In this document: positions 1-10,299 of the stretch, piece after piece
Position numbering within the stretch: the stretch's first letter is position 1
Layout of the letters: the number at the start of each line of letters is the position of its first letter
NCBI GenBank assembly: GCA_037957365.1
Contig: JARHVA010008420.1
Location: 167,501 to 231,500, forward strand
Direction of reading: 5' to 3'
Length of the DNA stretch: 64,000 nt
From: Torreya grandis
Taxonomy: Eukaryota; Streptophyta; Pinopsida; Cupressales; Taxaceae
Translations under genes and position numbers: made by a program
Notes under the pieces: generated by a model
What the model saw: the letters and a program-made list of their open reading frames with translations, nothing else
What the model was told of the DNA's origin: nothing
The model's database searches: none

Positions 1-221
1 ATAATCTAGATTCTAGAAGATACACAAGGTCTTTGAGAAGAGAAGGAATTGAGGATTCTACTTTTTAAGCTTTACAAAACTTAAATTTTCCTTATATTAT
101 TAATTGCATTAGAAAAGCTAGAAGTAGACCTCTTATCCCTCCTAAACCCTCTACATCCTCTATCTGTCAAGCCTTAACTCTTTCTAGCACTATCTTTCCT
201 TTTGCCATAAGTTTTCTTCCA

Positions 222-895
222 ATGGCCCAACCTTGGGGTGCAGCCATAGGACCTCTAAATTTAGGGTCCAACTTGAATCCTTTGCCTAAAAATGTAAGGG
301 AAAATTTACCCAAATTTATTGGAGATGGTAGACAATCACTAGAGGAACATTTGAGTGCCTTTGCAGCAACATGTGGTGTGTTAGGTGTGCAACATCAAGA
401 TGTAGCCATAAGTCTCTTTATGCAAACTCTAATTGATATTACAACATAACGGTTTTATCATCTAACTGATTCCTAAATAAAAAATTGGAATGATATGAAA
501 AAAACATTTTAAAATAGGCTCAAAATTACAGAAGATGAACATTCCCTTCTTACTCAATTGACTCAGCTTAAGAAGGAGATACATAACCCATGAGGGAATT
601 TATAGCCAAATTCAATAGAATTGTGTACAAGATTCCTACTGCTAAAAGACCAACTACTAAGAATTAGAAATATTTATTTATTAATTATATGCCTCTTGAT
701 ATAAGTTTTCATCTGAGAAGAGGTACAATTCTTGATTTAATAGATGCACAATCATTGGCAGTTGAGTTAGAGGATGATCTTATTATGGCCAAAAAATGGA
801 AGAAAGAAGTCCAAGTACCTAATGCTCATCCCTCATCCTCTAAAGATCCTATAGTTAAAAGGCTAGTCAATGATATGATTGCCCTTAAAAGATAA
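222..895 (+). pseudogene. gag: E1 gag (capsid region), frameshifted
   Basis: This is the structural Gag protein of E1. The first frame (222 to about 580) contains LPKFIGDG, then EEHLSAF and CGVLGVQ, which matches the plant Ty3/gypsy retrotransposon gag pattern. It continues past stops with NWNDMKKTF and EDEHSLLTQL. Near 580-590 the frame shifts and goes on with MREFIAKFNRIV, MPLDISFHLRR and LAVELEDDL up to 895. The ATG at 222 is the first good start, but coding-like sequence (PLIPPKPS) precedes it, so the true N-terminus may lie upstream. I see no clear zinc knuckle. Confidence 0.85.
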
Positions 896-973
896 TTACT
901 AAAGACTAATACTTCATTCCAATAACCATATCAAGATATTGGAAGGAGAAATCAATAAGTAAATGCTGGTACA

Positions 974-1627
974 ATGTTACCACTTGTATCAACACAACTA
1001 AGATTAACTATTGAAGCCCCTCCTAGAAGAAATAACATGGTTATCTTTCATTTAACTACTAATAATGATGGAAATTCTTGTCCAGAGATGATTAGATATA
1101 TTCAAATGATTGCTACTCAAGATGTCTTAGGGGAGATTACTAAAGAAGAAAGGATCTTTGAGATACCTAATGACTCTAAAATACACTTCCTAGAATATGA
1201 TTCAGATTCAGAAAGAGGAAGTGAAATATTGGTTACTCTTGAAGATCCTTCATGTGATGTGCTTACCAGGAGTCAAAAGAATCCAAAATTTTCTAATACT
1301 CAAGAAGTCTCTATTAAAGGTAAGGAACCTTTTACTAAAACTTTTGATGCTAAGACACAAGAAAGTAAGTTGTTACATAGAAATTATTGTGAGACTTCTT
1401 TTGATATTTTAGAATTTTTTATGTCTACAAAAATTCAAATATCCCTTGCTAAATACCTCAGGTTGAAACCCAAAGAACTTGATAAATTGGTAAAATATGT
1501 CAAAAATGGTCCTACACAAGTTGAACCTGAAAGTCAATTAAACGTTAACACTAAGTCTCCCATTGCCCAATTATTTACTTCTCCACCTGAATCACCCATT
1601 CATACTTCTAGAATGACCCTCAATTAA
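974..1627 (+). CDS. E1 gag-protease linker, longest open frame in the window (217 aa)
   Basis: This 217-residue open frame lies between E1 gag and the protease. It begins around MLPLVSTQLRLT, carries acidic stretches (EYDSDSERGSE), and ends in a proline/serine-rich tail just before the protease. No enzyme motif is visible. By position it is the linker or spacer of a Gag-Pol polyprotein. It is the longest uninterrupted frame in the window, in an element whose other domains are all broken. It may simply have escaped stops by chance, and I do not infer a host function. Confidence 0.6.
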   Translation: MLPLVSTQLRLTIEAPPRRNNMVIFHLTTNNDGNSCPEMIRYIQMIATQDVLGEITKEERIFEIPNDSKIHFLEYDSDSERGSEILVTLEDPSCDVLTRSQKNPKFSNTQEVSIKGKEPFTKTFDAKTQESKLLHRNYCETSFDILEFFMSTKIQISLAKYLRLKPKELDKLVKYVKNGPTQVEPESQLNVNTKSPIAQLFTSPPESPIHTSRMTLN

Positions 1628-1645
1628 TTTTATGATACTCCTTAT

Positions 1646-2130
1646 GTGGGTGATATGAAACCCAACCCATTTTATGTTTCTTTGTTCATAAAGGGTCTTA
1701 AACTCAATAATTATATCATAGACTTAGGTGCTTCTAATAATATAATGCCTTCTTCAGTAGTCAAAGCCTCAGTCTTATCCCCTAAAAAAACATTTGGTAG
1801 ATGTTATTCCATGGATGGCAAATATATTTCTTTGCTCAGATAAATTAAAGATGCACGAGTTGCTCTTGCAGCCTATCCTAATAAAAAGGTGAAGTTGACT
1901 ATTTTAGTAGCAGATATACCTGCTAGTTATGGGATGTTGTTGAGTATGAATTTTTGCAAATATTTGGGAGGGTAGATTACATTAGATTGGTTAGAAGATA
2001 CAATTCTAGTGGGGAAGTAAAATGTTAAGATAGAACCTGAACCTAAATGCAAGTTTATAGTATATCCTTCTAATGATCCTAAGTCTCAGATTCTATTTGA
2101 AGAATGTGAATTTAGTAATTATGTTCTCTC
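1646..2130 (+). pseudogene. E1 retropepsin-like aspartic protease
   Basis: This is the protease that would cleave the polyprotein. The active-site region reads IIDLGASNNIMPSSV, matching the D-S/T-G-A-S-N-N pattern of plant gypsy proteases, with the second residue changed to L. After a stop at about 1842 the same reading continues with the C-terminal part (LVADIPASYGMLLSMN, then KYLGG). Further stops at W or Q positions show decay. A short linker follows and leads directly into the extra RNase H domain. Confidence 0.8.
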
Positions 2131-2164
2131 CTATAAATATTTTAAGGAAGAATATATCCCAAAG

Positions 2165-2595
2165 TATCTTCATTCAAATGATCTATGGACCATGGAATTT
2201 GATAGCAATTGTGCTACCATTGGTTCAGGAGCAGGAGTTGTGTTGATCTCACCTCAAGGTGAAACTTTTCCTTACTCTTTCAAGCTAGAATTTAAAAACA
2301 CTAATAATACTATAGAATATGAAGCTTTATTGTTTGGGTTAAATGAAGCCAAATGAAAAGGTATATAGATACTCAAGGCAAAAGGAGATGTTGAATTAAT
2401 TGTTAAACAAGTGAGAGGCATTTTCTTAGTTAAACATGATAGATTAAGACATTATAGAAATTGAGTTTGGGATGAGATAGAATGTTTTGATGCATTTTCT
2501 ATTGAAGCAATTCCTAGAGACCAAAACACTCAGGCAGATTCTCTAGTAGTATCATCTTCTCTTCTTCCCCCACACCCTAATTTCAAAAAGGATTC
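2165..2595 (+). pseudogene. E1 additional (archaeal-type) RNase H, upstream of RT
   Basis: This RNase H-fold domain would degrade the RNA strand of RNA/DNA hybrids. Visible motifs in order are WTMEFDSN (first catalytic D), GAGVVLISPQGE, IEYEALLFGL (catalytic E), KGDVELIVKQV (third D), and IPRDQNTQADSL with the final D. That D-E-D-D set and the EYEAL..GL helix are typical of the archaeal-type RNase H captured by plant Tat-like gypsy elements. It differs from the gypsy RNase H found after the RT at 3.9-4.4 kb, so E1 carried two RNase H domains. Two or three stops interrupt it. Confidence 0.85.
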
Positions 2596-2989
2596 ATAGA
2601 GAATTGAACTAATTTATTATCCTAATTTCCTAGATCATGATGAAAATTGGCAAGTTTTTGAGAGTAATAAATAGATAAAATATTTTTTAGAGAATGTTGA
2701 TATGTTCCTAGGGACTTATTTTGAAGATTCTAAAATAGAATGTAAAAAATTCAATCCTAATCCAGGGATCAATCCAAAAGATGATGTAATTCAATTAAAA
2801 ATAAACAAAATCCCTAAAGGATTGGTCTTTCTAGAACATTTGTTCACTAGATAAGATGAATATACTAAAGGCAAACTTGTCTAGAATCATAACAAAATGG
2901 AGGACTATGAGAAAATCTATATATCAATATTAGAAGTGAGACTGACCCTAGATGGATCTCCATTGGTAGGTGTTGTTCACAAGAAGGGA

Positions 2990-3775
2990 AAAATGAATTA
3001 ATTAATCTATTGATTAAGTATAAAGATGTCTTCACTTGGTGTTATGATGACCTTAAAGATTTTAGACATGGATAGTTTTAGCATCATATTCCTTTGAAAT
3101 AAAATACAACTCCTTTCAGGTAGAACTTGAGAAATTATAACCCAAAAGTTGTTGAAGCTATCTTTAAAGAGATTGACATGATGTTGAAGGCTAGGATTAT
3201 TTATCAAATTCATCACTCCACTTGGGTGGTGAACATTGTTCCAGTATGCAAAAAGAATGGGGAAATAAGAATCTGTGTTGACTTTAGGAATTTGAATCAA
3301 GCCAGTTTAAAAGATAATTATCCCTTACCTATGATGGATCACATCTTACAAACTATTGCTGGGTTAGAAATGATGTCTATGTTAAATGGGTTCTCAGGTT
3401 ATAATCAGATAAGTGAAGCTATATATGACCAACATAAAACTACTTTCACTACACCTTGAGGAACTTTTGATTATAACCATATACCCATCAGGTTGATTAA
3501 TGCTAGTGTAACTTTTTAATGGGCGATGGATTCATCCTTTAAAGATTTGAAAGATAGAATTATTGTCATTTATCTTGATGATTTGACTATTTTGTCTAGA
3601 AAAATAGAGGATCATCTGAAGGATTTGGAGACCATTTTACAAAGATGCCAGAGTCATGAGATATCTCTTAACCCTAAGAAGTCAGTTTTATATATTATAG
3701 AAGGAAAGTTATTAGGACACCCAATTTCAAAAAATGGAATCAAAATTTACCCAAAAAGAGTTAGAGCAATATAAA
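2990..3775 (+). pseudogene. E1 reverse transcriptase, YLDD intact
   Basis: This is the RNA-dependent DNA polymerase of E1. Motifs include STWVVNIVPVCKKNGEIR, CVDFRNLNQ, DNYPLPMMD, GFSGYNQI, and the catalytic box IYLDDLTILSR (YLDD codons at 3571-3582), then SLNPKKS and LLGHPIS. Stops sit at the expected W of P-W-G-TF and the Q of TFQ-AMD. Both are explained by C-to-T or G-to-A transitions. An N-terminal lead (LINLLIKYKDVFTW) begins near 2998. Of the three RTs in this window, only this one keeps both catalytic aspartates. Confidence 0.92.
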
Positions 3776-3889
3776 AATTAAGCCTTCCTTCTAATAGGAT
3801 TGGAGTTAAGTCTTTCTTTAGTCAGATTAATTTTCTCAGAAGGTTCGTTTCTAATTTTTTTAAGATTACAAAACATATTGTGGGAATGA

Positions 3890-4595
3890 TGAGTGAAAAA
3901 AAGAATTCAAATGGAATGAAGCTGCTAAAAAATAATTTGAAGATATTAAAGAGGTGATTTCATAAACACCTACTATGGTAAATCCTGATTTCTAAAAAGA
4001 TTTTTTTTATTTACTATTATGCTTCAAAATATACCATGCCTGGTATCTTGTTATAAAAAAATGAAGTAAATGTAGAAGCCCCAATAGCCTTTATGAGTGT
4101 TCCTCTCAATAAGCATGAAATTAAATATTATTTGGTTGATAAACAATATTTTTCTGTAGTAAAGGCTGTTAAAAAATTTAGATATTATATACTTCATTCT
4201 CATTCAGTTGTATTCATTCCTAGTTTGGCTATGAAAAGCATTCTAACTTAGCAAGAGGTTGGGATAAACAATAAAGCAACATGGGTTTCTAAAATTCAAA
4301 AATACAACTTGGATATTAAGCCAACCAAATTAGTTAGAGGTCAAGGTTTGTGCAAATTAATAGTAAGAAGTAAAGAAGAAGAAGAAATTCCTACTATCAT
4401 ATTGGTGAGCTTACAAGATCCATGGTTCCTAAACATGACACACTATATTAATTATGGATATTGTCCCAGTCATTTATTTCCAAAGGAGAAAAGGAATCCA
4501 AAGTTAAAATTAGTAAAATATGTGATTTTTGGTGATGTCTCATATAAAAAGGGACTAGATGGAACCTTTCTGAGGTGTGCAGATAAGGAACAATA
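3890..4595 (+). pseudogene. E1 gypsy-type RNase H and tether
   Basis: This is the classic Ty3/gypsy RNase H that follows the RT. After a frameshift near 3890-3905 (EFKWNEAAKK) it reads YYASKYTMPGILL, PIAFMSVPLNKHE, SVVKAVKKFRYY, KATWVSKIQKYNLDI, then KLVRGQGLCK. This is the normal order for the family. A short connection region runs to 4595 (DGTFLRCADKEQ) and leads into the integrase zinc-binding module. Confidence 0.85.
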
Positions 4596-4599
4596 ATAT

Positions 4600-5675
4600 A
4601 AATTATTAGAAGTTTTTCATAATGAAGCTTGTGGTGGACATTTATTTTCTTCAATCAAAGCCTTCAAGATCCTTATAAATTGTTATTATTGGCCAAGTAT
4701 GTTCAAAGATGCATATAAATGGGTAGTTAACTATGAAAAATGCAAATTTTTATAGGAAGACCACAGCTTGAAGCCTTACCTTTAAAACCTATCATTATTG
4801 AATAACCTTTCAAATAATGGGGATTAGACTTAATTGGACCTTTCACCTCCATCAAGTGCTGGTCATACCACATTTTAATAACAATTGATTATTTTATGAA
4901 ATAGGTTAAAGCAGCCCCTGTGAAGAGAACTACTTCAGAAGTGGTATGTAATTTTCTCAAAAAAAATATACTGGTACATTTTGGTGTTCCTCAGAAGATT
5001 GTGGTAGATAATGCTACCAATTTTAATACAATAGAACTTAATTCATTCTTCTATGAACATAGTATCTCCCTTTCTCACTCATCGAATTATTACTCTCAAG
5101 GGAATGGACAAGTAGAGTTCAGTAATAAAAATCTAATATCCATCATGAAGAAATTGGTGAGTGATAACCCCAAAGATTGGCATAAGAAACTATACAAAGA
5201 ACTTTGGGCTGATAGAGTAACTCCAAAAAGAGCAATAGGAATGGTACCATTTGAGTTGGTTTATGGGATAGGAACACAGTTATCATTACCTCTAGAATTA
5301 TCTACAGCTAAATTACAAAATGTTATTGAAGATCAGTAATTTCAAGATTCTTTAGAGAAAAGAGTCACATACTTAACTAAAATTGAGGAAGAGAGAAATG
5401 AACTGGTTGATTGAATTACTACTCATCCAAATAGGGTTAAAAATATTTTTTATCAGAAAACTAGACCTAGAAATTTCATGGAAGGAGATGAAGTATTGCT
5501 ATGGGATAGAAGGAGAGAACCTAAAAGAGAACATGTAAAATTTGATTCACTTTGGAAAGGACCTTTCAAAATTCATCAGGTACTTGGTCCTAATTATTTG
5601 AAATTGGAATATCTGGATGGAACTATTTTACCGCTGTCCTATAATGGATAGGATATTAAGTTGTATCGACTGTGA
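4600..5675 (+). pseudogene. E1 integrase
   Basis: This is the DDE-type integrase. The N-terminal H2C2 module is partly visible (FHNEACGGH, then NYEKC, where one Cys appears lost). The catalytic core shows LITIDYF (first D), IVVDNATNF (second D) and GQVEFSNKN (E). It is followed by the target-binding region KDWHKKLYKELWADR and the C-terminal GDEVLLWDRRREP and LWKGPFKIHQVLGPNYL. A 139-residue segment (4920-5339) is open, with stops on either side. The gene ends near 5675. I see no chromodomain. Confidence 0.9.
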
Positions 5676-5679
5676 AATA

Positions 5680-5960
5680 GGTATCCCCTATTTTGTACAT
5701 AGCCTTTCCTTTGTTGTCACATTTTTTTTGTTTTCCTTTCCCATTTTTGGTTTATCTTTCTCCTTTTCTTATGTTGTTGTGTTTCAGTCTGCATAACAAG
5801 AGTTTTTGAGTTTTCTGCATTTTGTCATAAAATACAGTCCCTAGTCAGAGCTAATGTTACCTTTTGAGTCACCCTTATTCAATTTTTTTTGAATTTTTCC
5901 ATAAAATAATTTAACCCACTTATCACCTTTTGTGTGTGATTTTTTTAAAAAAAAAGAACT
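5680..5960 (+). other. E1 3' untranslated or LTR-like sequence, pyrimidine-rich
   Basis: This non-coding stretch follows the integrase. A long T/C-rich run covers about 5700-5785. At 5861-5876 TTTTGAGTCACCC resembles the boundary motif found just before the 3' LTRs of A, B and E2, so the E1 3' LTR may start nearby. No LTR partner in the window confirms this. Confidence 0.35.
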
Positions 5961-5963
5961 AAA

Positions 5964-6420
5964 CCTTTGAACTTGAACCTTTCTTAGAGTTCAAGAGTTC
6001 AAAATTTCAAAAGTTCAATAGGTTCAATGGTTTAAATTTTCTCAAAGTGAAATGTTTGTCCCTTAGTGTATTTAAATTATGACTTTGAACCTTTCAATTG
6101 AATTTGAACCCTTTTCCAGAGTTCAAAAGTTCAACAATTCAAAATTTCAACATTTTCAAAAGTTCAATATTTGATGTTTTATAAAGAGTCATGTTCACTC
6201 AGTTCCCTTATATAAATTAATGCATAGTTGAACCTATCATTTGAACATATCACTTGAACCTACATAGTGGAGTTCAAAAGTTCAACGGTTCAATGTTTCA
6301 AAGTTCAAAGTTTCTGGAAAGATCATCTGACTATTGGCCAGTTTGTGTAGTTCATCTCATATCATTGAACCCCTAAGTTGAACCACATTTTTAGAAGTTT
6401 AATGGTTCAATGGTTTAATG
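5964..6420. repeat. Array of TTGAAC/GTTCAA hairpin blocks
   Basis: Four blocks (about 5964-6031, 6082-6165, 6231-6311 and 6363-6420) each begin with TTGAACCT-type motifs and end with GAGTTCAAAAGTTCAA-type motifs. The two halves are complementary, so each block can fold into a hairpin. Spacing is irregular, roughly 120-150 bp. It lies just 3' of E1, in its presumed 3' LTR or UTR. Confidence 0.75.
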
Positions 6421-6429
6421 ACGTTATTC

Positions 6430-6804
6430 TCATCTTGCCCAGAGGCTTTATCTAAGTTAAAATTAGTATAAGATTTAGAGGAGAATATATCTAAAACTCA
6501 TTATAAAGCATAAAATTTTGAATTTTCATGAGGCTAAAGATAATCATTACTCATCAAAATCATGTGTAAAAAATGATTGCCATTAATGCATATGTCAGAA
6601 TGCATGTCTTATCAAGCATGTTTAGCATGTATTATTTCAATTTAATCATTTGATCTGGTTAATATCTATATCGAAAGAGAATAATTCAAATTTAGCAAAT
6701 GAGCATACTGGGTGATATAAAGGAGAACAACATAGGAGGTATAGGATATTTGATTACTCAAATTCATAGTGATTTTAGATAAATTTAAATGTGAGTTTTA
6801 CTCT
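6430..6804. other. No recognisable feature
   Basis: AT-rich sequence between the hairpin array and the miniature LTR element. I see no coding similarity or repeat in it. Confidence 0.6.
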
Positions 6805-6809
6805 TATTA

Positions 6810-6873
6810 TGTTATGGTCCTGGTGGGTGGACTTCATTAAGGCCTCAAGGTTTTGGTGTAGCGGTTCGTTACA
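6810..6873 (+). repeat. SMART 5' LTR (64 bp)
   Basis: Begins TGTTATGGTC and ends CGTTACA. It pairs with 7025-7088, and the 6 mismatches are mostly transitions. Confidence 0.92.
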
Positions 6874-6875
6874 TG

Positions 6876-6887
6876 TGGTATCAGAGC
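6876..6887 (+). promoter_or_regulatory. SMART primer-binding site (initiator Met tRNA)
   Basis: TGGTATCAGAGC lies two bases after the LTR end. It is complementary to the 3' end of plant initiator methionine tRNA and is the usual priming site of copia-type elements. Confidence 0.92.
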
Positions 6888-7024
6888 CTCCACCTGGGTT
6901 CAAGTCATTAAGCAGGTGGCTACACTGGCATGGTAGTGTTCATCTGGGGCTCGTACACATAGGGAATCTTGGTGGTATGAGTGAAAATATAGCCTAGAGT
7001 CTGGGCTTCAAAAGCATGGTAGGA

Positions 7025-7088
7025 TGTTATGGTCTTGGTGGGCAGACTTCACTAAGGCCTCAAGGTTTTGGTGTAGCTGTACGTTACA
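7025..7088 (+). repeat. SMART 3' LTR (64 bp)
   Basis: Right-hand copy of the 64-bp LTR. It is preceded by a short purine-rich tract (7018-7024) and followed directly by the TATTA duplication. Confidence 0.92.
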
Positions 7089-7272
7089 TATTATAGGCTA
7101 TTTCCTTTACTTGGTTGGAAAGAAATATCCTTTTGATTTTACAAAATTATTTAAGGAGTTTAGAAAATTTTATTTTCATTATATCCTCCATCCTATAACC
7201 ATGAAATATGCATGTCTCAATTACAATCATGGTCCTAGTCTCATATGTTCTCCTCCTAAAATTGGGACACTC

Positions 7273-10200
7273 TCTAGTCCAATATGAATTGGAAGCTTTT
7301 ATGGCAAGGGCTAGAAATATTGTGTCAAATATTATGATGTAAAAGATAATAGAAAGTGGCTTGGTTGACACTACAGCCTTTCCCATAACTATCTAATGCC
7401 TTAAATTAGTCCTTGAATGCATGAATAGATATGAACCTCAGAATAGGTGCATTAGGACTATAGATGGTAATGTTTTATTGCATATTAATAGACAAACCCT
7501 AATGTCTATAATGATAATTGCTCCCAAGGAACTAGACTCTAACCTCAATATTACTTCTTCATATGGTTATTTTTCATTAAATAAATCAATTTATAAGAGT
7601 GTAATTTCTAGGAATTGGCTTTTGAAATTCTAAAAAAGGTGTTCAAGACTACCTAGACCATTAACAAGAAATCATATGATTCTAGAAGTACAAGATATTA
7701 TAGCATTACTACACAGACTAAAAGGCAATGCTCATGCATATTATTGGGAAGACTAGATGTACTTCTTCATATAGGTAATCCTCCAAGGAAAATAATATTT
7801 GGATTGGGTAGAAATTGTAGCTAAAAGTTTGCATCAGGGTTTAAGTAATTGTTTGGGAAATAAAGAAATTTATATGTCTTCATACCTCTTCTATTGCTTG
7901 GCATCTACAAGATAATGGGTAGGATTACCACATGCACCCTTGGCAAAAGATAATAAAATTTATGAATATTACTCACAGTTTCAAATGCATAGCTGTTATG
8001 AGGATTACAGAAGAGTCAATGATGTTTTTATTGGGAGGATGACTTTTGAATTGTCAAACAACATAAATAAAAGGTTGTCTGATGAAGCTATGTAATTAAT
8101 CAACATTTATGGTAGTTTCTTCACTCATTTTTCCAAGTTCATTTACATTAGAGTTGGGGGTTTTAACGGTGAACATTTGAGGTTACCTAGGTATGTTTGT
8201 GACTAATTTGTGTTAATAAAAGTCTATAGATAATTAGCACATGTAGATAAAAAAATTCCCAATGAAAAAGAAATCTAGTATATCTTTTCCTATTAAACTT
8301 AGATGTTATTCATGGAATTTAAATTTTGATGCTTTGAATTTAGAATTGGATCTTAAGAAATTGAATTTTCAATACTTCACAACTAGATCACAATTTGATG
8401 GCAAAGGTTTTACTAGAGATAACTTAGATCTTGGGATAGGGTTTTCACATATCCCTCATTTAGAGGATTATTGGGAGGATTGTTCAAATGAATTTGAAGT
8501 CAGAAGAAGGCTATGGTCCAGATTATCCTTAGGGAAAATTATTACCCTCAATTTGAATATGGACATCTCTAGAATTTATGACAATGATGAATAGGTGACT
8601 GGTCCATAATTTGAAAAAATAGAACAATCACCTATTCTAGAAATTGACTGGGAGAAGAAGGAAGAAGATAGAATTAATGTTAAGACCCTCCCAGTGATAA
8701 GGAGAATTGAGAAATGGTTGAGAGAGAAAAAATTGGGGGGGAGCTCAAAACATAGCTTCCTAGTAATGTATGTCAATAATTAAATCCCCACTCCCAATAA
8801 GCTCCTCTAATTGGCTTATTGCTATTTGTGATGTAGGTACTTCCAAAGTAAAAATTAGAAGGGATACTATCATCAAAGAATCTAAAAAGGCCCTTGTAAC
8901 TACTCTACCTCCTCGTGCCACCAGATTAAGGAGCCAAAGCAAGAGAAAGAGTTAGATTTATAAAAAGGTAATTGTGGATTTGAATTATAAAGAAGATTCA
9001 TGAGAAGCCAAAAGTGATAAATAATTTGGTTCACTAATGGAAGAAGAGGTTAGTTTAGATCAAAAAATAGTGATTCCTTCTGATTCTACCAAACTAATGA
9101 TTGTTTCAAGTGTACCTTTTGATCAACCAAGTCATGATAAAGAAGCCTCGGCCTCTACATCTAAATGGCTAGAAAGTTTAATTAGTAATAAAAGGAAAGC
9201 ATTTCCCTTTTCTTTGCCCTTGGAGGATATGTTAAGTAAATGTTTAGGGAAAACTCCTAAATATAAAAAGTTAAAAACAACATCCAGGGTAGACATTAAC
9301 CCTAATACATGAAATTGGAATGTAGAATAGCCTAGCCAAGAACTAATGAAGAAGTTTAAGATCCTATAGTTTAGGATTTTACAATTAACAAGGTAGATCT
9401 TGGGATTGCATCATGTACCATAGATGTGCATCACCTTGAAATATCGACCAAAAGGATAGTCAGTAGAACCTGAAAGGATGAAAAAGATAAAAAAGAATTA
9501 AAACAAAATGTGCAGTTAATGGCAAAGTACATTAATGCCATTCATAGTCTAGATCCACAACTGATCACCCAACTACCCCTGTCTTTTGATCCAAAATCAC
9601 CTATCAATCAAAGAATGTTGGATTAGATACATAGAGGGAAAATGGTTACTAGGGTATTTGATAATTGGTTGGATAGCATCATTCAAAAAGGTACAAAATT
9701 CATCTATAAATTGAAGAATGTATATGATCTAACTAAAATTACTGTTGAAGATTTAAAGACTCAAAATGCTTTGTGGATAAAAGATGAAGGGAAATCAATG
9801 AGATTAATGAAGTAGATTGATGAAGTACAAAAGTATGGAATAACAAAGTTTTTGTCAGAGAAGAACTTGACAAATCTGGATGAAGATGTATTATATGTAA
9901 GTAGTAAAAATATTGAATGGATAAATTCGGTATCCTGACAAGGATGAATGGAAATCACAAAAATGATAAAGGAAATAACTAAATTCATTCAGTCATTACA
10001 ATATGATCTACATAATATTGATATCAAATACAAAAAAGATGATGGAAAACTAGAAAAAGATATCAATATTATGATTCAATACTTTAGGGAAAAGATCAAC
10101 ATCATTAAAGAAAGTGACAAGTTATTAACTAAATATTTTTCTCAGATTTCAAAGGTAGATTCACTTCTTTGTCACTGCATCGACACTCTCCTAGAACACA

Positions 10201-10290
10201 TAAAAAAGATGGGGAAATTTTGGAAGGAAGAAAACATATGGAAAGTAAGGATAAAACATGTTAGCATTCCCAATATTATAAAAATTTAAG
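7273..10290 (+). pseudogene. Large unrecognised ORF remnant (about 1,000 aa), probably transposon-borne
   Basis: Successive + strand frames read as one long decayed protein. The N-terminal third includes ELEAFMARARNIV, NRYEPQNRCIRTIDG, HINRQTLMSIM, RLPRPLTRNHMI and RLKGNAHAYYWED. A middle part has KIYEYYSQFQMH, YRRVNDVFIGRM and YGSFFTHFSKF, then an open 110-aa stretch at 8262-8594. From about 9420 to 10290 one frame is almost continuous: VYDLTKITVEDLKTQNALW, NLDEDVLYVSSKNIEW, and a charged, heptad-like helical end (9948-10289). I recognise no catalytic domain and no host gene. Mutational wear like that of the flanking elements suggests a mobile-element ORF. Its start and end are uncertain. 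Confidence 0.55.
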
Positions 10291-10299
10291 AGTTTGTTA

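Larger units (their letters stand above)
1..5680 (+). mobile_element. E1: Ty3/gypsy LTR retrotransposon, 5' truncated by window, decayed
   Basis: This region reads on the + strand as a complete retroelement coding order: gag, protease, an extra RNase H, reverse transcriptase, gypsy-type RNase H, then integrase. Each domain is recognisable from conserved motifs, but stops and frameshifts interrupt all of them, so the copy is dead. The 5' LTR and primer site lie before base 1, and positions 1-221 hold only leader-like sequence. No paired 3' LTR could be identified after the integrase. The second RNase H lies before the RT, an order shared with E2 and E3 in this window. Confidence 0.9.
6810..7088 (+). 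mobile_element. SMART/TRIM miniature LTR retrotransposon (279 bp)
   Basis: Two 64-bp direct repeats flank about 150 bp of internal DNA. Each repeat starts with TG (TGTTATGG) and ends with CA (GTTACA), and they differ at 6 of 64 positions. Two bases after the left repeat lies TGGTATCAGAGC, the standard plant primer site for initiator methionine tRNA. A purine-rich GGTAGGA precedes the right repeat. The element is flanked by TATTA at 6805-6809 and TATTA at 7089-7093, a perfect 5-bp target duplication. It encodes nothing, so an autonomous copia-like element would have had to move it. The size fits the smallest class of plant LTR elements. Confidence 0.93.
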
